From NCBI GenBank assembly GCA_036852015.1, contig JAANDG010000500.1:1-64000 (forward strand): a stretch of DNA of 64,000 nt, written 5' to 3'. Below are positions 23,301 through 35,800 of this stretch, piece by piece. This stretch comes from Pelodera strongyloides. Its lineage: Eukaryota > Nematoda > Chromadorea > Rhabditida > Rhabditidae. Position 1 is the first letter of the stretch. Every line of letters begins with the position of its first letter. A model generated the notes under the pieces. It had not been told where the DNA came from and did not search any database. It saw only the letters and a list, made by a program, of their open reading frames with translations. The position numbers were made by a program, and so were the translations under genes.

Positions 23301-26300
23301 TGCAAAAGAATTAGAGAATGAAATTAGCATACACAATATATGGTATGGGAACGTAGTTGCTTAGCAAATGTGCGACAAACTACATGCTCTAAATATTCTT
23401 TCTCTTATAATGTCAACGGACAAGCACCAAACTGAATAAAGAGAACGGAAGCAATAACGAGTTTAAACGAACCCTTCTACGGCATCCGGTATCCTTTTGT
23501 TGCAAGATCTGAAGATTTCGAGCGTTTTCGCAATGACCTAAAAAGAGTGCAAAGATATAGAATTTCACAAACGCTTAATCATCACTAAAACACATGGCAA
23601 AATCGCAAATCTACAGCACACCGTGTAAATTACCTATTTTAACTCATACGTCTAACCTAACAATAAAAGGCGAGCGCGGCGAACCTTAACATATGGTCGT
23701 GGATTCCTCTGCCAACTGAAAACGATCAAAGGTGGCACGGCTCCTTTGAACACTTCTGCGGCCACGGTCGCATTTTCTTCAGTCTGAATACAAAAATATA
23801 TTGTTTCCATTGCACATACCACATACCGTATTTATGGAAAAATTAAATAAGCATATGGATGAAAAAGAGCAAAATAACTCGCAACACCGCACAAAAAGTA
23901 GCAAGTACTGTAGTAAGAAACATACCGAGCCGAAGAAGGATACTGTCTACTGTCTCCCTATTTCCCTCAGAAGTCCCACACAAAGAATTTCAAACAACAA
24001 ACAGGTATTATGAGCCAATGAGGTGAAACAAATGGAACAATCTCCCTACCGTCATAGTATCGATTAGAGGCCGTACAAGCGGCGTCATCTTTTCGCCAAC
24101 ATATCCAAAATTCAACAAGGAAGACGCCAAAAATGACATGACACGACTGAAAATAACAGAGTGATTGTTGAGAACCATGTTTGCATCCAAGAGAAATACC
24201 AACATAAAAAAAACAAGCACAAATGGCGCGTAATAAGTGTTTACAGATAGCATCAAAAGACCAGTGAACAATTTCAACACATCCTCACATACGCGCGCGC
24301 ACACGTAACGACCGGCATAACCCCACCCCCCTTATAATCATAAAGACATAAAGACATAAAGAGAAACTAACTTGCTGTTAGATCTGATCGCCACCTTTGT
24401 GAATTCCATCCAATCCGATAGCACTTTATATCTGGATTCCAATGATTCTAAGGACTTCGCTCCATTTGTCACTAATTTACACTGTTCATAGGCTTTCCTA
24501 AAAGGATTCTGTTCTCAGTTATTATAGTACACTTTACACAATTTACACAACACTACTACACACCGCATGCTCTCAAATGAAAAAAACCGGGCGCATATCA
24601 CAGTATAAATAATAGATTAACAGACGATTTCCCTTAAACCGACCTACCGACCGAAATGACAACAATCACTCAATCACAAAACAAACGGAACCGTAAAGAT
24701 TATCTTCAAACAACACAAACGCTACCTGGCTATTTCTTCGACACTACTCGCTTCATCAAGGCAAAGGGAATCCCGCTTGGCGCCTCGCAGACAGCAATAG
24801 TCCACAAACTCATTGCAGTCCGCAGTCAACTGTAGTACACTTGAGGATAACTCATCGAATTGTTTTCCACCACTTCGTAATACAGTATCCATCACTCCCA
24901 AAATTGTATACGGAGCATCGACTACGACACCTCTAAACGACGAAATTAAACCTTGACATATGACGTCTAAACAAAACTCAAAACAAATGATCAGATAAAT
25001 AATGTGACATTCCCTCTAGATGCTAGCTACTCATGAATGAAATCACTGGCATTTACTTTGTGTGCCAGCAAACTCCACACCAAAGCAACAAATCAATAAA
25101 TAAAAAAGATAAATATAAACAATTAACGATACGACACCTGGTAACTGACGCGATAAATATAAACAATTAACGATACGACCTGGTAACTGACGCGATAAAT
25201 ATAAACGATAACGATACCTGGTCACTGACGCTTTGTACAATATCGCCCATTCGTTGGCAACGATAGCTGCTCCCAAATTTTGATACAACGAATTGCTCTT
25301 TAGAAAAGGGCAAAGAAGAAGTTGCAAAGCAGTAGAGCTGGAAGGATAACACCTTACATCATACGCCTACGCATAACTGGTATGAAACGAAGTTCGTAAA
25401 GCGGCTGCCGCAGTCCCTTCTACCTTCCACCCACAAACAATGTCCCATTACAGCTTTAACACATCGAAATCGAGCAAAACACCGGCACGCTTAGTAAAAC
25501 AATTTTCCCAGTAAAAGCTCCTTCGACTTACATGGGTTGTCCGTCCACTTGCATTCCACTCTCATACAATGATTGCAGTAAAACAGCTAGAAGCTTTGCT
25601 GCCAATATTTTCCTTGTAATGTAAACATCATCCTTCTCACGGTCGACCAAAAAGCGCATCTGAATATATAATCAAATAAAAAATTATAAGCCAGGCATCA
25701 AAACTAGAATGAAAAAAAGCCAAAACCAAACAAGCAAAGCTAATGCGTAACCATGACGACTATCTCTTTCTCTCTCTCTCTCTCTGCAAAATCTACAAAA
25801 ACGATAAGCAAAATAAAAACGCGAATAAATGTACCTCTTCACTGCACATCCTTTCCAATGGTTCATTTTCAGTGCTGTTCTCACATTCAACACAGTGCGA
25901 AAACACATCTGAATACATATTCTATTGAACACTTTTGAGGATATCATGGTAGCAAACAAGTAGCAAATAGAAAGAAAGGCAAGGCAACAAAAACAATATT
26001 CTAAAGTATATTAAAATGGACTCACCAATCAATGGGTTCTTATGATCCAACATCAAACATCCCACCCACAGTCCAACTGTGTCGCGCACAAAAGGTGAAG
26101 TTGTTAATGACTTACGATATCTAAACATGATATAACATAAATACATGATGCGAACAGTAATAACCTAACACAGTTAGTTGCTTCAAAAAATACATATGTA
26201 CTTCTAAAATGCAATAATTATCTTGCACAGTGCATATATACACATTGATGCAGCAAAGTCCAGTCCAAGGATAGAGTAGGACTAAGATTCTGCAGTAGAG

Positions 26301-29300
26301 TACCTAACCCTAACCAGAAGCAAGAGAAAGAAGATAAATCGATGAATACTTACACATTGATAACCTTCAACGACGTCAGATACAGCTCTTCTAACATTTG
26401 CGTTGAGTCCGCGGGAGGCGAAAATAGCAGGCACCGATAAAAGGTCTTCAAAACGATGAACACTTCCTGAAAAACAGCGATATAATATATATAGAGCAAG
26501 CAACGTTACCAAGTCTAGGCTTCTAGGACATCAATCCCGTACATCAATGGATGTGGTATGTATAGTTTGTATTTTTTGGTAGAGCATGAAACGATATGTT
26601 TCACGTTTCACTCAATTGCACAATATGAATCCAGAGGTGTTGTAACAAATATGCCGATTAATCGACTAATACATGCTGATGATGATGTATACTGTATTCA
26701 AATATACAAAACAGACTAAGTAGAATCTCACTATCAACTTTACAATTTAACTATCGCCTGTAACGCTGCCAAGAAACGCTAAAATCAACCAAACACACCT
26801 GATCACTCAGCTCCGGTGGTTTCCTATCCAATATCACAGATATCAGTCGTACACAAGTTCTTGTTCTTGATTGAAACTGGGCATCAATAAGGTCGATAAT
26901 CACAGCAAATTGATGAGGAGCGACGGTAACGGATTCTGAATTCTCTTCTTCCGCCAACCACGTCTCCACGATTCCCATTAAATCAACGGCCAGAGCATCC
27001 AATCCAGACCGCAACTGGAATAAGTCAATGTTTAGGCGGGCTTGCCCTTGCAAGCGCAAATAAAGCGCATACGTTCAAGAAAACTATTCTATTGAAGTTG
27101 ATTATGTCAAATGGGGTACACTGGTACACAAAATAAGCAGACTAAACACGTTTTTCTTTTGTTAACTTCTAATGAGGAATGAGGGTATGAGGGATAAAAT
27201 AGACATAAAGGAAATGTATTAGTTTTAGTCTAGTCGCCATAGCAAGGCGCTTGCAGCAGTATATTCGGATACGCCCTGAATTCTCACCTGTTCCTTTTTC
27301 GACTCCACCATAAGAAGTGTCCACACTGCTTCCATAACTGTCGAGATAAACGCTTTCTTCTCCGCGTGCATCGTTTCATTGTCGAAAAGGGATGACAATG
27401 CGGTTACAGCAGCAGAAACAACCTAAAACATGTATCAGTGTTTAACCCTTAGCAGAGATATGCGCATATTTCCGACCAAACATCAAAGCAAACTAGTGTA
27501 CTCAGTTCTCGATCACACTTCATGAAGTAACAGTACATGAACTAGAACCATACAATAAAAAAGTTCGAAGTGGAATGTGGATGGAATTAGTGGAACGAAA
27601 AGTGCTACCTTAGTCCCAATCAATGAGGAGACAGCTAGACGGCTTGTGCCATACTTCATTCAACATGTAAATAATTAGACAAGAGAAAGCATACAAAGGT
27701 AACTCACATCATCAACTGGATCATGGAGTAGATCAACAACCAATTCGAAAAATTCGGTAAATTTTACACCAAAGTTGGCAATCGCGAAATAGTATTTCAT
27801 AACGAGAAGCGCACTCTGTCGGCAAATCCACAGCTGAAATCAAGGGATATTTACAATTAGAAATAAACACGAACAACAACGCAAGGAAAAACTACGCGGA
27901 AACAATGTATGGTTTGGTCAGTTTGGTGATATGCCACATCGGCCACACGAATTCACAATTCACATAGTTCAGGAATTCAGAAACTGCAATGTACTTACCT
28001 TTTCATCCTTCATTTGTAATAGCGTTTTCCAGTGTTCTAGTACTACGTCTTGTCGTTCAGGGCCCGATCTATAATAAGTATCATTGTCTGTCACCTTAGG
28101 CATTTTACCAACAAAAAATGACCGAAAATGAGTGGTGTGGTGAATCAATCGATCTATTTGTCTAGTCAGTTTTCAGTTTTCATCAGCCGACCGCATGTTA
28201 ATTTGGGTGGAACAATATACATTTATTTTTGGACATTGGGAGATGGCGAGTTTCCACTTTTCTTCTTCTTTGCTTATCAAATTGAAATTCGAAGGAAGAA
28301 AAGAGAAAGAGAACATAACGTAATTACTTACCGAAATATGTAATGTGCCAATGCTTGTGCAGCGCTTTCCCTCACGGGCGCTGTAGCACTACGGCCTGAG
28401 ACGAAATCGTTGAAATGGTCAAGTGCAAGAACCTAAAAACAATCAAATTAGATAAATACTTAGTTTAATACACAAACACATTGAAGAATTTAATATATAC
28501 CACAATACCACATCGCTTGCTGATGCCTCGAAGGACGAAGGATAAAAAAGAGCACTCTGATACGGTTACAGTCTGAAGTCTGAGAATTCGAGTATTGTCT
28601 CCAAGCAAGTCATTAGTAATCATTACATAAAAAGTTAATGTTGACCTAGTCGTGAGTCGGGTACCCAGTTTCCTAATTACAAACAATCACAATGGGACAA
28701 GGGCCTTTCTAATAGACAAGACAGCCAACGAACTCGAAAACTAACCTGCAATAACCGTAACGCACAAGTGTCTCGTAACGGTGCCGGTAACCTAAACCAC
28801 AGTCAAATATAGAAAAACATAAAGCCAACATAAACCATTAAAACATTGTTTGCTTACCTGTGAACTTGAACAAATAAAGAATGTCATTAATTAGGAGGTA
28901 AGACGTCACCGGTCACGCCGAGTAACATGCATACATGCTAACCTGTTCCAAAAACAGCTCAATATTTTTGTCAAAGCCAGCGCAGCTCCGTGTCGATACT
29001 GCCAGCGAGGATCGGCCAAATTCGCAATCTGCAACAACATCTCTACACTTATTCTGAGTTTAGATTACTTCATATTTGTAACTTTTTATCAAATCTATGC
29101 AGAATCAAAATATCGTAATGAACAATCAATCGAATTGCATGTTGTTCGAAGCCAGTAGGCGCCTGAGGCCTGACAATGAGAACAAAAACATTTTTGACCG
29201 AGATCACAAAGGAAAATTGTCAAAAAAAAATAATGGAATGAAAAAGATACTAACCTGTCGACGAGTTAACAACTCAACCGATGCCGTATCAGAGTCTGTT

Positions 29301-30765
29301 TCTGAATTACCATTTGTCGATTGCACTTCAGTGATCTCCTCTTTTTTCACTTCCGCGGCGAGTTCCTGGAATAACCAACGACATCGCATAGTTATGTATA
29401 ACAGCGTAACACAACACAACAAGTAAAGGTATTGAGGTATAAAAACAAAATACATGATCACTGAAGGGCTAAACTTCGGTTTACTCACGTAACATGGTTT
29501 GTCGATTTTATTTTATGCACAGTATTATGGCACAGTAGAGCTTGGCCTAGACCTAGAGTCTGATGCTAATTTGATTGAGATGAGCACAAAATGACGGATT
29601 CTCTCTTTCTCTCAACGAAACCATACAGACTTACATTTCCTTGATCATATTGTTTCGGAGAAGAACTCGATGACGCGGTGCAAAACACTTCAGAATCATC
29701 CAGGAATGCATTGGACGATAAGCCTACAATGAGGAACTTTCACTTTCAGTTGTCCGTGATAGAGTCAAAATGAGACTGCGAATATTAGCATTTTGTCGAT
29801 TTACAATTAGCCTGATGGGGCGGCGAACTAAAAACGTAACAACACATATAGTTGTGAGTGAACTCACCAGTATTCGCAGTCAAGTCCAAATGCTGATCAA
29901 TTAACTTTCGTTGTTGTTTTGAATTCAACAGCGTTTTCCCGCCCTCGTCAATTTGGTTCGAACCAGCGCTAAATTTACACGAATGGAGAGAAATGGTTAA
30001 AACAATGAAACAACATGATATTCAATAACACTGGCAACAAGATACTAACCGTTTCATGTTTGCTTTTGCGTTGCAGTTGCACCCACTACCCACATAAACA
30101 AAAACTACCTCGACATATAGTATAGTGCGCAATCGCAATGTAGACGTTTTAACAAAGAACGAAAGAACATACCTGAGCAATGGCTTATATTTGCCAATTA
30201 AATCGGTTAGGTTCATTTGAATTAAATCAGCAGACGGCGGTGTTGAGACTTCTTTTACTGATAAATCAGCACAGGGAAGCGCCTATAATGGAACAAGTCG
30301 TGTTTACGTCTAGTACTCCGAAGATTAGGTCGTAGCGCGAAGGGAGCAGAACGTCTGCTTTTTATTTTTTAGCGTACAGGCGAGCTGTGTTTTCAATCGG
30401 ACAAGAGAGCCGTCGTGATTTACAATGGGAAACACTTTCCGAAAGTAATTAGAGCAAAAGCATAACTAGTACCTGTAGCATTGCCAACAAGGCATCGGCC
30501 GTGGCAACACGAGTCTCCCAAGAATTGCTCACCAAATGCGACAATACAACCTAAATACAAGGTAATGAATAGGTGTGCACAGAGCTATTGTAAGTGGCCA
30601 ATAACACAAACTCAAAATGAATGGATCAGTTCACACTTGACGCGTTTTCTCATCACTCGGCAGAAAATTTGCGAAAGATGCTGCTGCTTCAGTCCGGATG
30701 CCTCTGTTCTTATTTTCCAGAAGCGAACCCAAGTGGATGACCCGACTACCAGCGTCTACTGGCAT
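15650..30765 (-). CDS. btf-1: TATA-binding-protein-associated SNF2 ATPase, BTAF1/Mot1 orthologue
   Basis: The minus-strand gene has 45 coding exons, ATG at 30763-30765 and stop TAA at 15650-15652. Summed exons give 4926 bases, 1641 residues, with continuous phase. The family (yeast Mot1, human BTAF1, roughly 1850 residues) uses ATP to strip TBP from DNA in the nucleus and redistributes it between promoters. The N-terminal half has HEAT-type repeats typical of the family ([18 protein letters not shown] near residue 50, [14 protein letters not shown], then HFNDFVSG...[12 protein letters not shown]). The C-terminal third is a SNF2 ATPase. It has DDMGLGKT at about 1103-1110, a DEGH box at about 1198-1201 as in Mot1 rather than DEAH, SGTPVQN at about 1226-1232, and DRAHRLGQT at about 1522-1530. 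The C terminus has ELWDESQY, as in BTAF1. The gene sits antisense between lectin genes A and B and is probably single-copy and housekeeping. It is shorter than fly or human homologues, mainly in the N-terminal linker. Confidence 0.95.
18207..18360. mobile_element. F2-type palindrome in a btf-1 intron
   Basis: The left end TTAAAGCGAACTACTGGCAGG and right end GCGGCTGGTAACCTGTCGC are diverged F2 termini. The inner segment AAACGCATCGTGGACGACTGAA matches other F2 copies at 6720 and 22660. Confidence 0.65.
20302..20345. repeat. (GA)n microsatellite in a btf-1 intron
   Basis: About 44 bases of pure AG dinucleotide lie between the motif Ia and motif II exons. On the transcribed strand of btf-1 it is a long CU tract, 32 bases before the next intronic landmark and well clear of the splice sites. 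Confidence 0.95.
22515..22643. mobile_element. Shortened F1 palindrome in a btf-1 intron
   Basis: The left arm is complete (TTAAAGCAAAATGCTAGCC... with ATTTGCATATGATAAGC). The right arm has lost its octamer/GATA segment by an internal deletion. The right TTAA (22640-22643) is also the left end of an F2 element. Confidence 0.8.
22640..22800. mobile_element. F2 element abutting the F1 copy
   Basis: It starts in the shared TTAA with AGCTAAATACCGGTCGG and continues through TTTTTGAAACGCATCGTGGAC to its complement GTCCACGATGCGTTT. The right terminal bases are eroded into an A run. The following 22800-23215 of this 0.99-kb intron holds no recognisable exon. Confidence 0.7.
25123..25233 (-). repeat. 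Triplicated 5' splice junction of btf-1 exon 18
   Basis: The exon end plus donor (GCGTCAGT.ACCAGGT) occurs three times at intervals of 38 and 42 bases, each followed by TATCGTTA...TTTATATTTATC. Only the first copy, at 25218, keeps the downstream reading frame. The other two donors would add 38 or 80 bases, both 2 modulo 3. Confidence 0.85.
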
Positions 30766-30776
30766 TCTAAAACAAA
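30766..30776 (-). promoter_or_regulatory. btf-1: Splice acceptor one base before the btf-1 ATG
   Basis: On the minus strand the bases before the start read TTTGTTTTAG, one A, then ATG. A perfect nematode-type 3' splice site directly before the start codon points to spliced-leader trans-splicing, or else to an intron in the 5' UTR. This also supports the chosen ATG. Confidence 0.7.
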
Positions 30777-32373
30777 TAAAGGCAAACTTGTCGAACAAGA
30801 AATGCGAAGTAGAAGACGCAGAAGACGCATGCTAGGAAAACAACATAAAACGGCAGAATCGCCGAACGGGATCCGAAGATTCATGCGCTGAAAGTCTGTC
30901 TATGCAAAACGGACAAAAACGAGCGAAGAAAAACCTTTCAACGTGCAACAAGAAAAGGCTAGAATTTGAACCAATTTGCCGACAAAAATTTGCCGACAAA
31001 AAATTTTACAACAAAAATAAAGAAGGCGGGACGAAAAACTACATAAAACGCACAGCTACGCTTCGTAGTTAGTTTGGTCGCGTGATTGAAAAGTACCGTA
31101 CCCATGTCCGCAAGAAAGTAGTTCGCGACACGAAAAGTCATCATTTGGGTCGTGAACTCCACATTGAGTTCGTGAAAAGCAGAGAGAGGCACATCTATTA
31201 TAGTGCGGTACGATGCTCAAAGTATCGGCACAAAGTAAAGATTCCATATATGTCAAATCGACTTTACTCATTGCCAGCAAGAAACGAAACCGAACATCCA
31301 CAAATTTATCACATAGGGCGCTCCGTTTCTCTCGCGTCTCCGTTGGATACCGCCTTGACTGCTGCATAACTGCAATTTTAGCCCAAAAGGCGCCAAGAAC
31401 AGAAAAAAATAGTGAAGCGTTTATTCAGGTAATGCGTTTATTCAGGTCTTACAATACGACGGGTGGTCAACGATCATGTCAACAAACGACAACTATAATA
31501 ATGGCCATTATAATGGCCGTTTCCAAGTATCCCAAAAATTCGGCGTGATTCTGTCAATGCTACCTTAGTTCTGCACGAAACCTGCATATATAATATGAAA
31601 AATAAATAAAAAAGTATTCTCGTGTAGTTCGAAAACACTGTACATTTTCACCACACTTGGAAACCAACATGAATAATTAGGAAAACAGCATCACTATTCG
31701 ACAGAACCACAAACGCAGTACTGAAAAACGATTCGAAAAAAGAAGAAACGTGCTTCGGATCCGCTTCCACGAATGTCCGCTCCACCTTCGTTGCGCCATG
31801 TCCAAATCCGATCCTGGATTAGAAGACAGTTTGTGAGGAGAATGCTATTGAACATAATTTTTTTGTAATATATGGTTTTAGCACTGTCTCTATTGCACGC
31901 TCTTCTGCATCTTGGATACACCGGACTGCTATGTTGAAATGGAAACAAAATGATTTCATTCATGTCGTTGTCACGTTTACTGTGTCAAGATTTGATTACT
32001 TTCGTATTCCGAAAGTCATCTTTCGTACTTTCGCCTGATGAACATGGTAAAAAGTTTCTCTCTTTCCTTTTGTTACGTGTAAAAAGTTGTAGATAAGGTT
32101 TCTGTTGTTGAAAAGGGATCTTCCTATCAAATAATGGAGGATTTTTTCTATGAGCTCGTTAGATAAGCTAGAAAAGAGAAGTTGGCCCCAGTGGTATAAT
32201 TTGACGGGAAGAGTCTTACGATTTGCTTATGACGACCTTTGTTAAACAAAAAAAAAATGTATTTTTTTTACCAAAAAAAGTACTAGAGACATTGCTTTTC
32301 TTTCGAGAAACCGCTAATAATATCGAATGATTCTCACGAAGAAGACCAACATGCAGGACAAACTCTAAAAATT

Positions 32374-32438
32374 CCCCGATGTCGGAGGGATTTTTTTCCC
32401 GATGTCGGAGGGATTTTTTTCCCCGATGTCGGAGGGAA
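32374..32438. repeat. Three tandem copies of CCCGATGTCGGAGGGATTTTTTT
   Basis: A unit of about 23 bases (CCCGATGTCGGAGGGA plus a T run) is repeated three times. CCGATGTCGG is itself a short palindrome. It interrupts the homology between the upstream regions of genes B and D. Confidence 0.9.
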
Positions 32439-32778
32439 TAGTTGGTTACATATGCATGGCGCTATGATAACTACCAGAAGCTCAGGGGACAGATAATAAA
32501 CTGCAAAAAGTATAGGATCGCACACTTCCTCTCCGCTAATAACAACAATAAACTGTTTCCGAATTCTGGTCATTCAGAGGCAACTTCTATGGTCTATGGT
32601 TGCATTGTCCACGAAAGGCCACGTTGCAAAAACATCCTAGCAGTTCCGGTCTCAGGGTCAAAACGTTTTTATGCTTCCGCTTTTTGAAAAAAAGTTGCTG
32701 CTATTCCTATAATATAAATTAGTTTTTGCTGCATCAAAAGAACAAGGTTGTTTTTATCTTTTTACAACCCGCTTCCCC

Positions 32779-32851
32779 ATAAAAAAGTCATTATCAGCTT
32801 TAGATAATTTTTAGAAGGAGTGAAGAACAAATCTGCCACTGTCCCTGAACG
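32779..32851 (+). promoter_or_regulatory. Conserved 5' block of gene B (TATA-like, GATA site, possible trans-splice site)
   Basis: CCATAAAA, then TTATCAGC (complement GCTGATAA, a GATA-factor site) at 32791-32798, then TTTTTAG ending at 32814, then 37 bases to the ATG. The same order and spacing occur before genes C and D. In nematodes TGATAA sites close to the start are typical of gut genes. TTTTTAG could be a spliced-leader acceptor. Function is inferred. Confidence 0.5.
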
Positions 32852-35800
32852 ATGCTCCGTTACGGACTGCTACTGGCCCTGCTGCCCATTTTGGGTAAGT
32901 TAATAATTGCATCATTCAATGTAATTGAGGACCTTCACCCTTCATACACAAAATCGTCCGCATTATTATGTAGTGATTTTATTAGGGCCAATATGTTGCA
33001 AATATATGGTCAATGTGAAAATTGGGTCAGTGAGCTACTAACATCGTTTGCCGACAAGGAATAGAACCCAAAACAATACATTTAGCTGCCGCTCAATCGT
33101 GTAACATCGGAACCGGCAGTTCAAAACCATGCTTTCACCACACGCTGGTTGTAGTTGATAACACTCCCTACGTAGGGACCGCATCCCGTGCAACAGGAGT
33201 AGGTTTTATACAAGTAGTCTTGATTGTTACTTGTTTGGTATGAATGTAATTTCAACTTTGCCATTCAGATTTTCAACTATATTCAAACCTTGCTGTCAGC
33301 GTATGACTTATCGGCACAATCCGCGTATGTTTCCATGGGTTACTACGGATTGTCGGATTCGGATCCCTCAAAAGTTTACAATCCAATCGATCTTTATTTC
33401 GGACAAGTGAGCTTCTTAGTAGAGTATTCTTTTATTATGGCTTCATATAAATGTAAGTATGTAATCGGCCGATGTTTAAAACCTGTACTCTGATTCCCCA
33501 GATGTTTTGATTGTGAGTGGAAAAAGTAAATTAGGATGCTGAAAGATTTTTTAAAGCGAAATGGTAGCCCCTTGGGAAAATTTGCATATGATAAGCAAAT
33601 CCTAGGTATACAATGCCAATTTTGTACGATCGTCCACGGCAATCGTACAAAATTATATGATACATAGGATTTGCTTATCATATGCAAATTTTCCAAAGAG
33701 GCTAGCATTTCGCTTTAAACATTGTCGAATCCAGCTTTATAAAATACAGGGCTTTATCTTGAAGAAAATGCTCCCGGACGCAGATGATGATATCTTATTA
33801 TATAAAAGAGTAACTGTAGCCTAATTTGCATACCGATGTGCGTTACGAAATGCAAATTTTCATGTTCGGGTATAAAAAGAGTGTCGCAGCTATCGAAGTA
33901 TGCATATGCAATTGTTTCCTATTATGTGAATTTTTTATGATACGTTTGAAGCTTTGTATATAAGTATGCCCATGCTAAACCAACCATATTTCTGTGTAAG
34001 TCGCCTCAGGCGGCGTGAGCCGTCTGGTTATATTATATTACTAGTAAATTCAATAAAAAAACCTAACAAGAGTTTTTTGTTACTTTTCCTTAGTATTTCG
34101 CTTCTTACTCAACCGTTGATGATAATTAGAATAGCCGGACATACTTTTTATTTTATACACTAGTAATACTAAATGGTAATACAATACAAACAGAATAAAG
34201 GTGCACGCTCTTCAAGCGTAAAACAAATTTAAAAAAATAAGGATGTGCAACTGAATATCGCACAAAGTACTAATGTTGCATGCACGAAAGTAGGAAACTA
34301 CACCGATGAATTAATAAAAATAGTTTCCTCATTCTAGACAGATCCGGCCGTTTTGTGTAACAATTTCAACGGACTACAACACGACGAGACGCTTGACAAA
34401 CTTGGAAGTACCAAAATTACTGAGTTAGTAGAAGCTTCTGAAGTCGATTGTCTTTCTGAATATAATAAATTTTCAGGCATTTCTAAAGAAAGAATATAAT
34501 TAATAACAATCGATATTGCAGTGCTCTTGTTTCCCTGTACAACGTGACAGCCAGCCCCGAGTTAGGCGGACCCTACGACTCCATCGTTTGGTTCACTGCT
34601 TCGACGTATGCCTTTATGTTTGTGTCATATTTCTGTGATCCGAAACTTATTGTTAGCTAGCGCTAAAGCAGGAACGCGAAGCTCTTCTATAAACTTAAAG
34701 AAATGTTGTTACATAAATTCGTCGTTTTATTTGATTTTCATTAAATGGACTGTCAAGCCGGTTTTGCATGTTGGGCTCAAAACAAGCTTGCGTTTTGAAG
34801 GTAAGGAAAGTGAAAATAAAAATAAACAAAAACTTTCATGTCAGAAGAAAAACAATTTCAAACCCCTCCAAAAACCGCTGCCCACGGGACGGTTTGAATT
34901 ACCGGCTCGTTGCAACGCAACCGTTTGCGTGCATTGCGGCGGGTTTTGTTCACGTCTATGAGAAAATGTGAAATATTTTAATCTGCGGCCATTTTTATGA
35001 GTATACTATATTTATATTGTGCGCCGTTCGAGATTTACTTATTCTGCACTAGGAGATGCCCTTCTGCGCAGAATCCCCCCTGACATGCCCTTTAAATAAG
35101 TACTGGTGAATATACAACTACTGGCAGAATTCAAAAACCAGCCAGTATTCGTAAACCAGCCGTAAAAAATAGTCGCGTGTAGTTCCAAAATACTGTAAAT
35201 TTTCAGCACACTTGGAGACCCCCATTATATATCAGTGATTCAGGCAATCATTATAATGACCCAGTTTTTGGTGATAGTCTATGTTTTCACTCATGTCTCC
35301 GCTAGGAGGGTTTCTAGTTTCTACATTCCATATTTTTTCAAAGTTTGTACATGCAGGCGATGTAGAACTGAACTAAAATCAAACACCAGATGATTTTTAT
35401 TGATCCCATCCATTAACCCTTTTTTGATTCCGAGGAGGACAGAAAATTTCCTTGTTGGAAAGTCTTCGGCAGCAAAACGAATATCTCATTTCCAGAAAAC
35501 TAAAAAAAAACGTAAACAAACAGACAAGTAATATGCAGTTTTTCAGCGATCAGACCGATATTATCACCGCCTCGCACTACCTCGAATTGTTCAACTCCAC
35601 ATTCACAGTAATTAATATGGCCAGCGCGGACTTCTCCAGCTGGACAGGAGCCAAGGTTATCTGCCAAGATTATCCATTCCCTGATGGATTCGAGCAGACA
35701 ATCATTGGACAACAATGCGGAACGAGTGGTGAGCCGGTTTCAGAAGATTGTTAGATTTCAGACTATAATTGTGGGCCAAGATTAAAAGAAATGTTCCACG

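Larger units (their letters stand above)
20964..30765 (-). other. btf-1: btf-1 exons 1-29, HEAT-repeat half
   Basis: Exons in transcript order: 30637-30765, 30473-30550, 30173-30282, 29868-29968, 29635-29723, 29255-29365, 28943-29028, 28746-28791, 28332-28432, 27999-28068, 27708-27833, 27288-27422, 26799-27014, 26354-26466, 26026-26120, 25835-25908, 25532-25659, 25218-25337, 24726-24932, 24375-24497, 24050-24146, 23691-23783, 23473-23537, 22327-22486, 22111-22179, 21903-22015, 21661-21741, 21306-21453, 20964-21128. Phases chain without a break. Two junctions are unusual: the donor after 24375 reads CAAGTT instead of GT, and the acceptor before 21128 is TTTGAG. Family knowledge places TBP contact in this half. 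Confidence 0.88.
30777..32851. other. Divergent spacer between btf-1 and gene B
   Basis: The spacer must hold the btf-1 promoter and the gene B promoter. Open frames of about 100 codons occur at 31056-31367 (-) and 31213-31548 (+), but neither has recognisable features. From about 31940 onward the sequence is a diverged copy of 58720-59725 upstream of gene D. Confidence 0.5.

Noticed and set aside
25123..25217. In-frame extension of btf-1 exon 18 through the copied donors
   Set aside because: The extra 38 or 80 bases are 2 modulo 3 and would shift exon 19 out of its conserved frame.
31056..31548. Overlapping 100-codon open frames on both strands beside btf-1
   Set aside because: No recognisable domain, no supporting splice sites, and codon usage unlike the confirmed exons.
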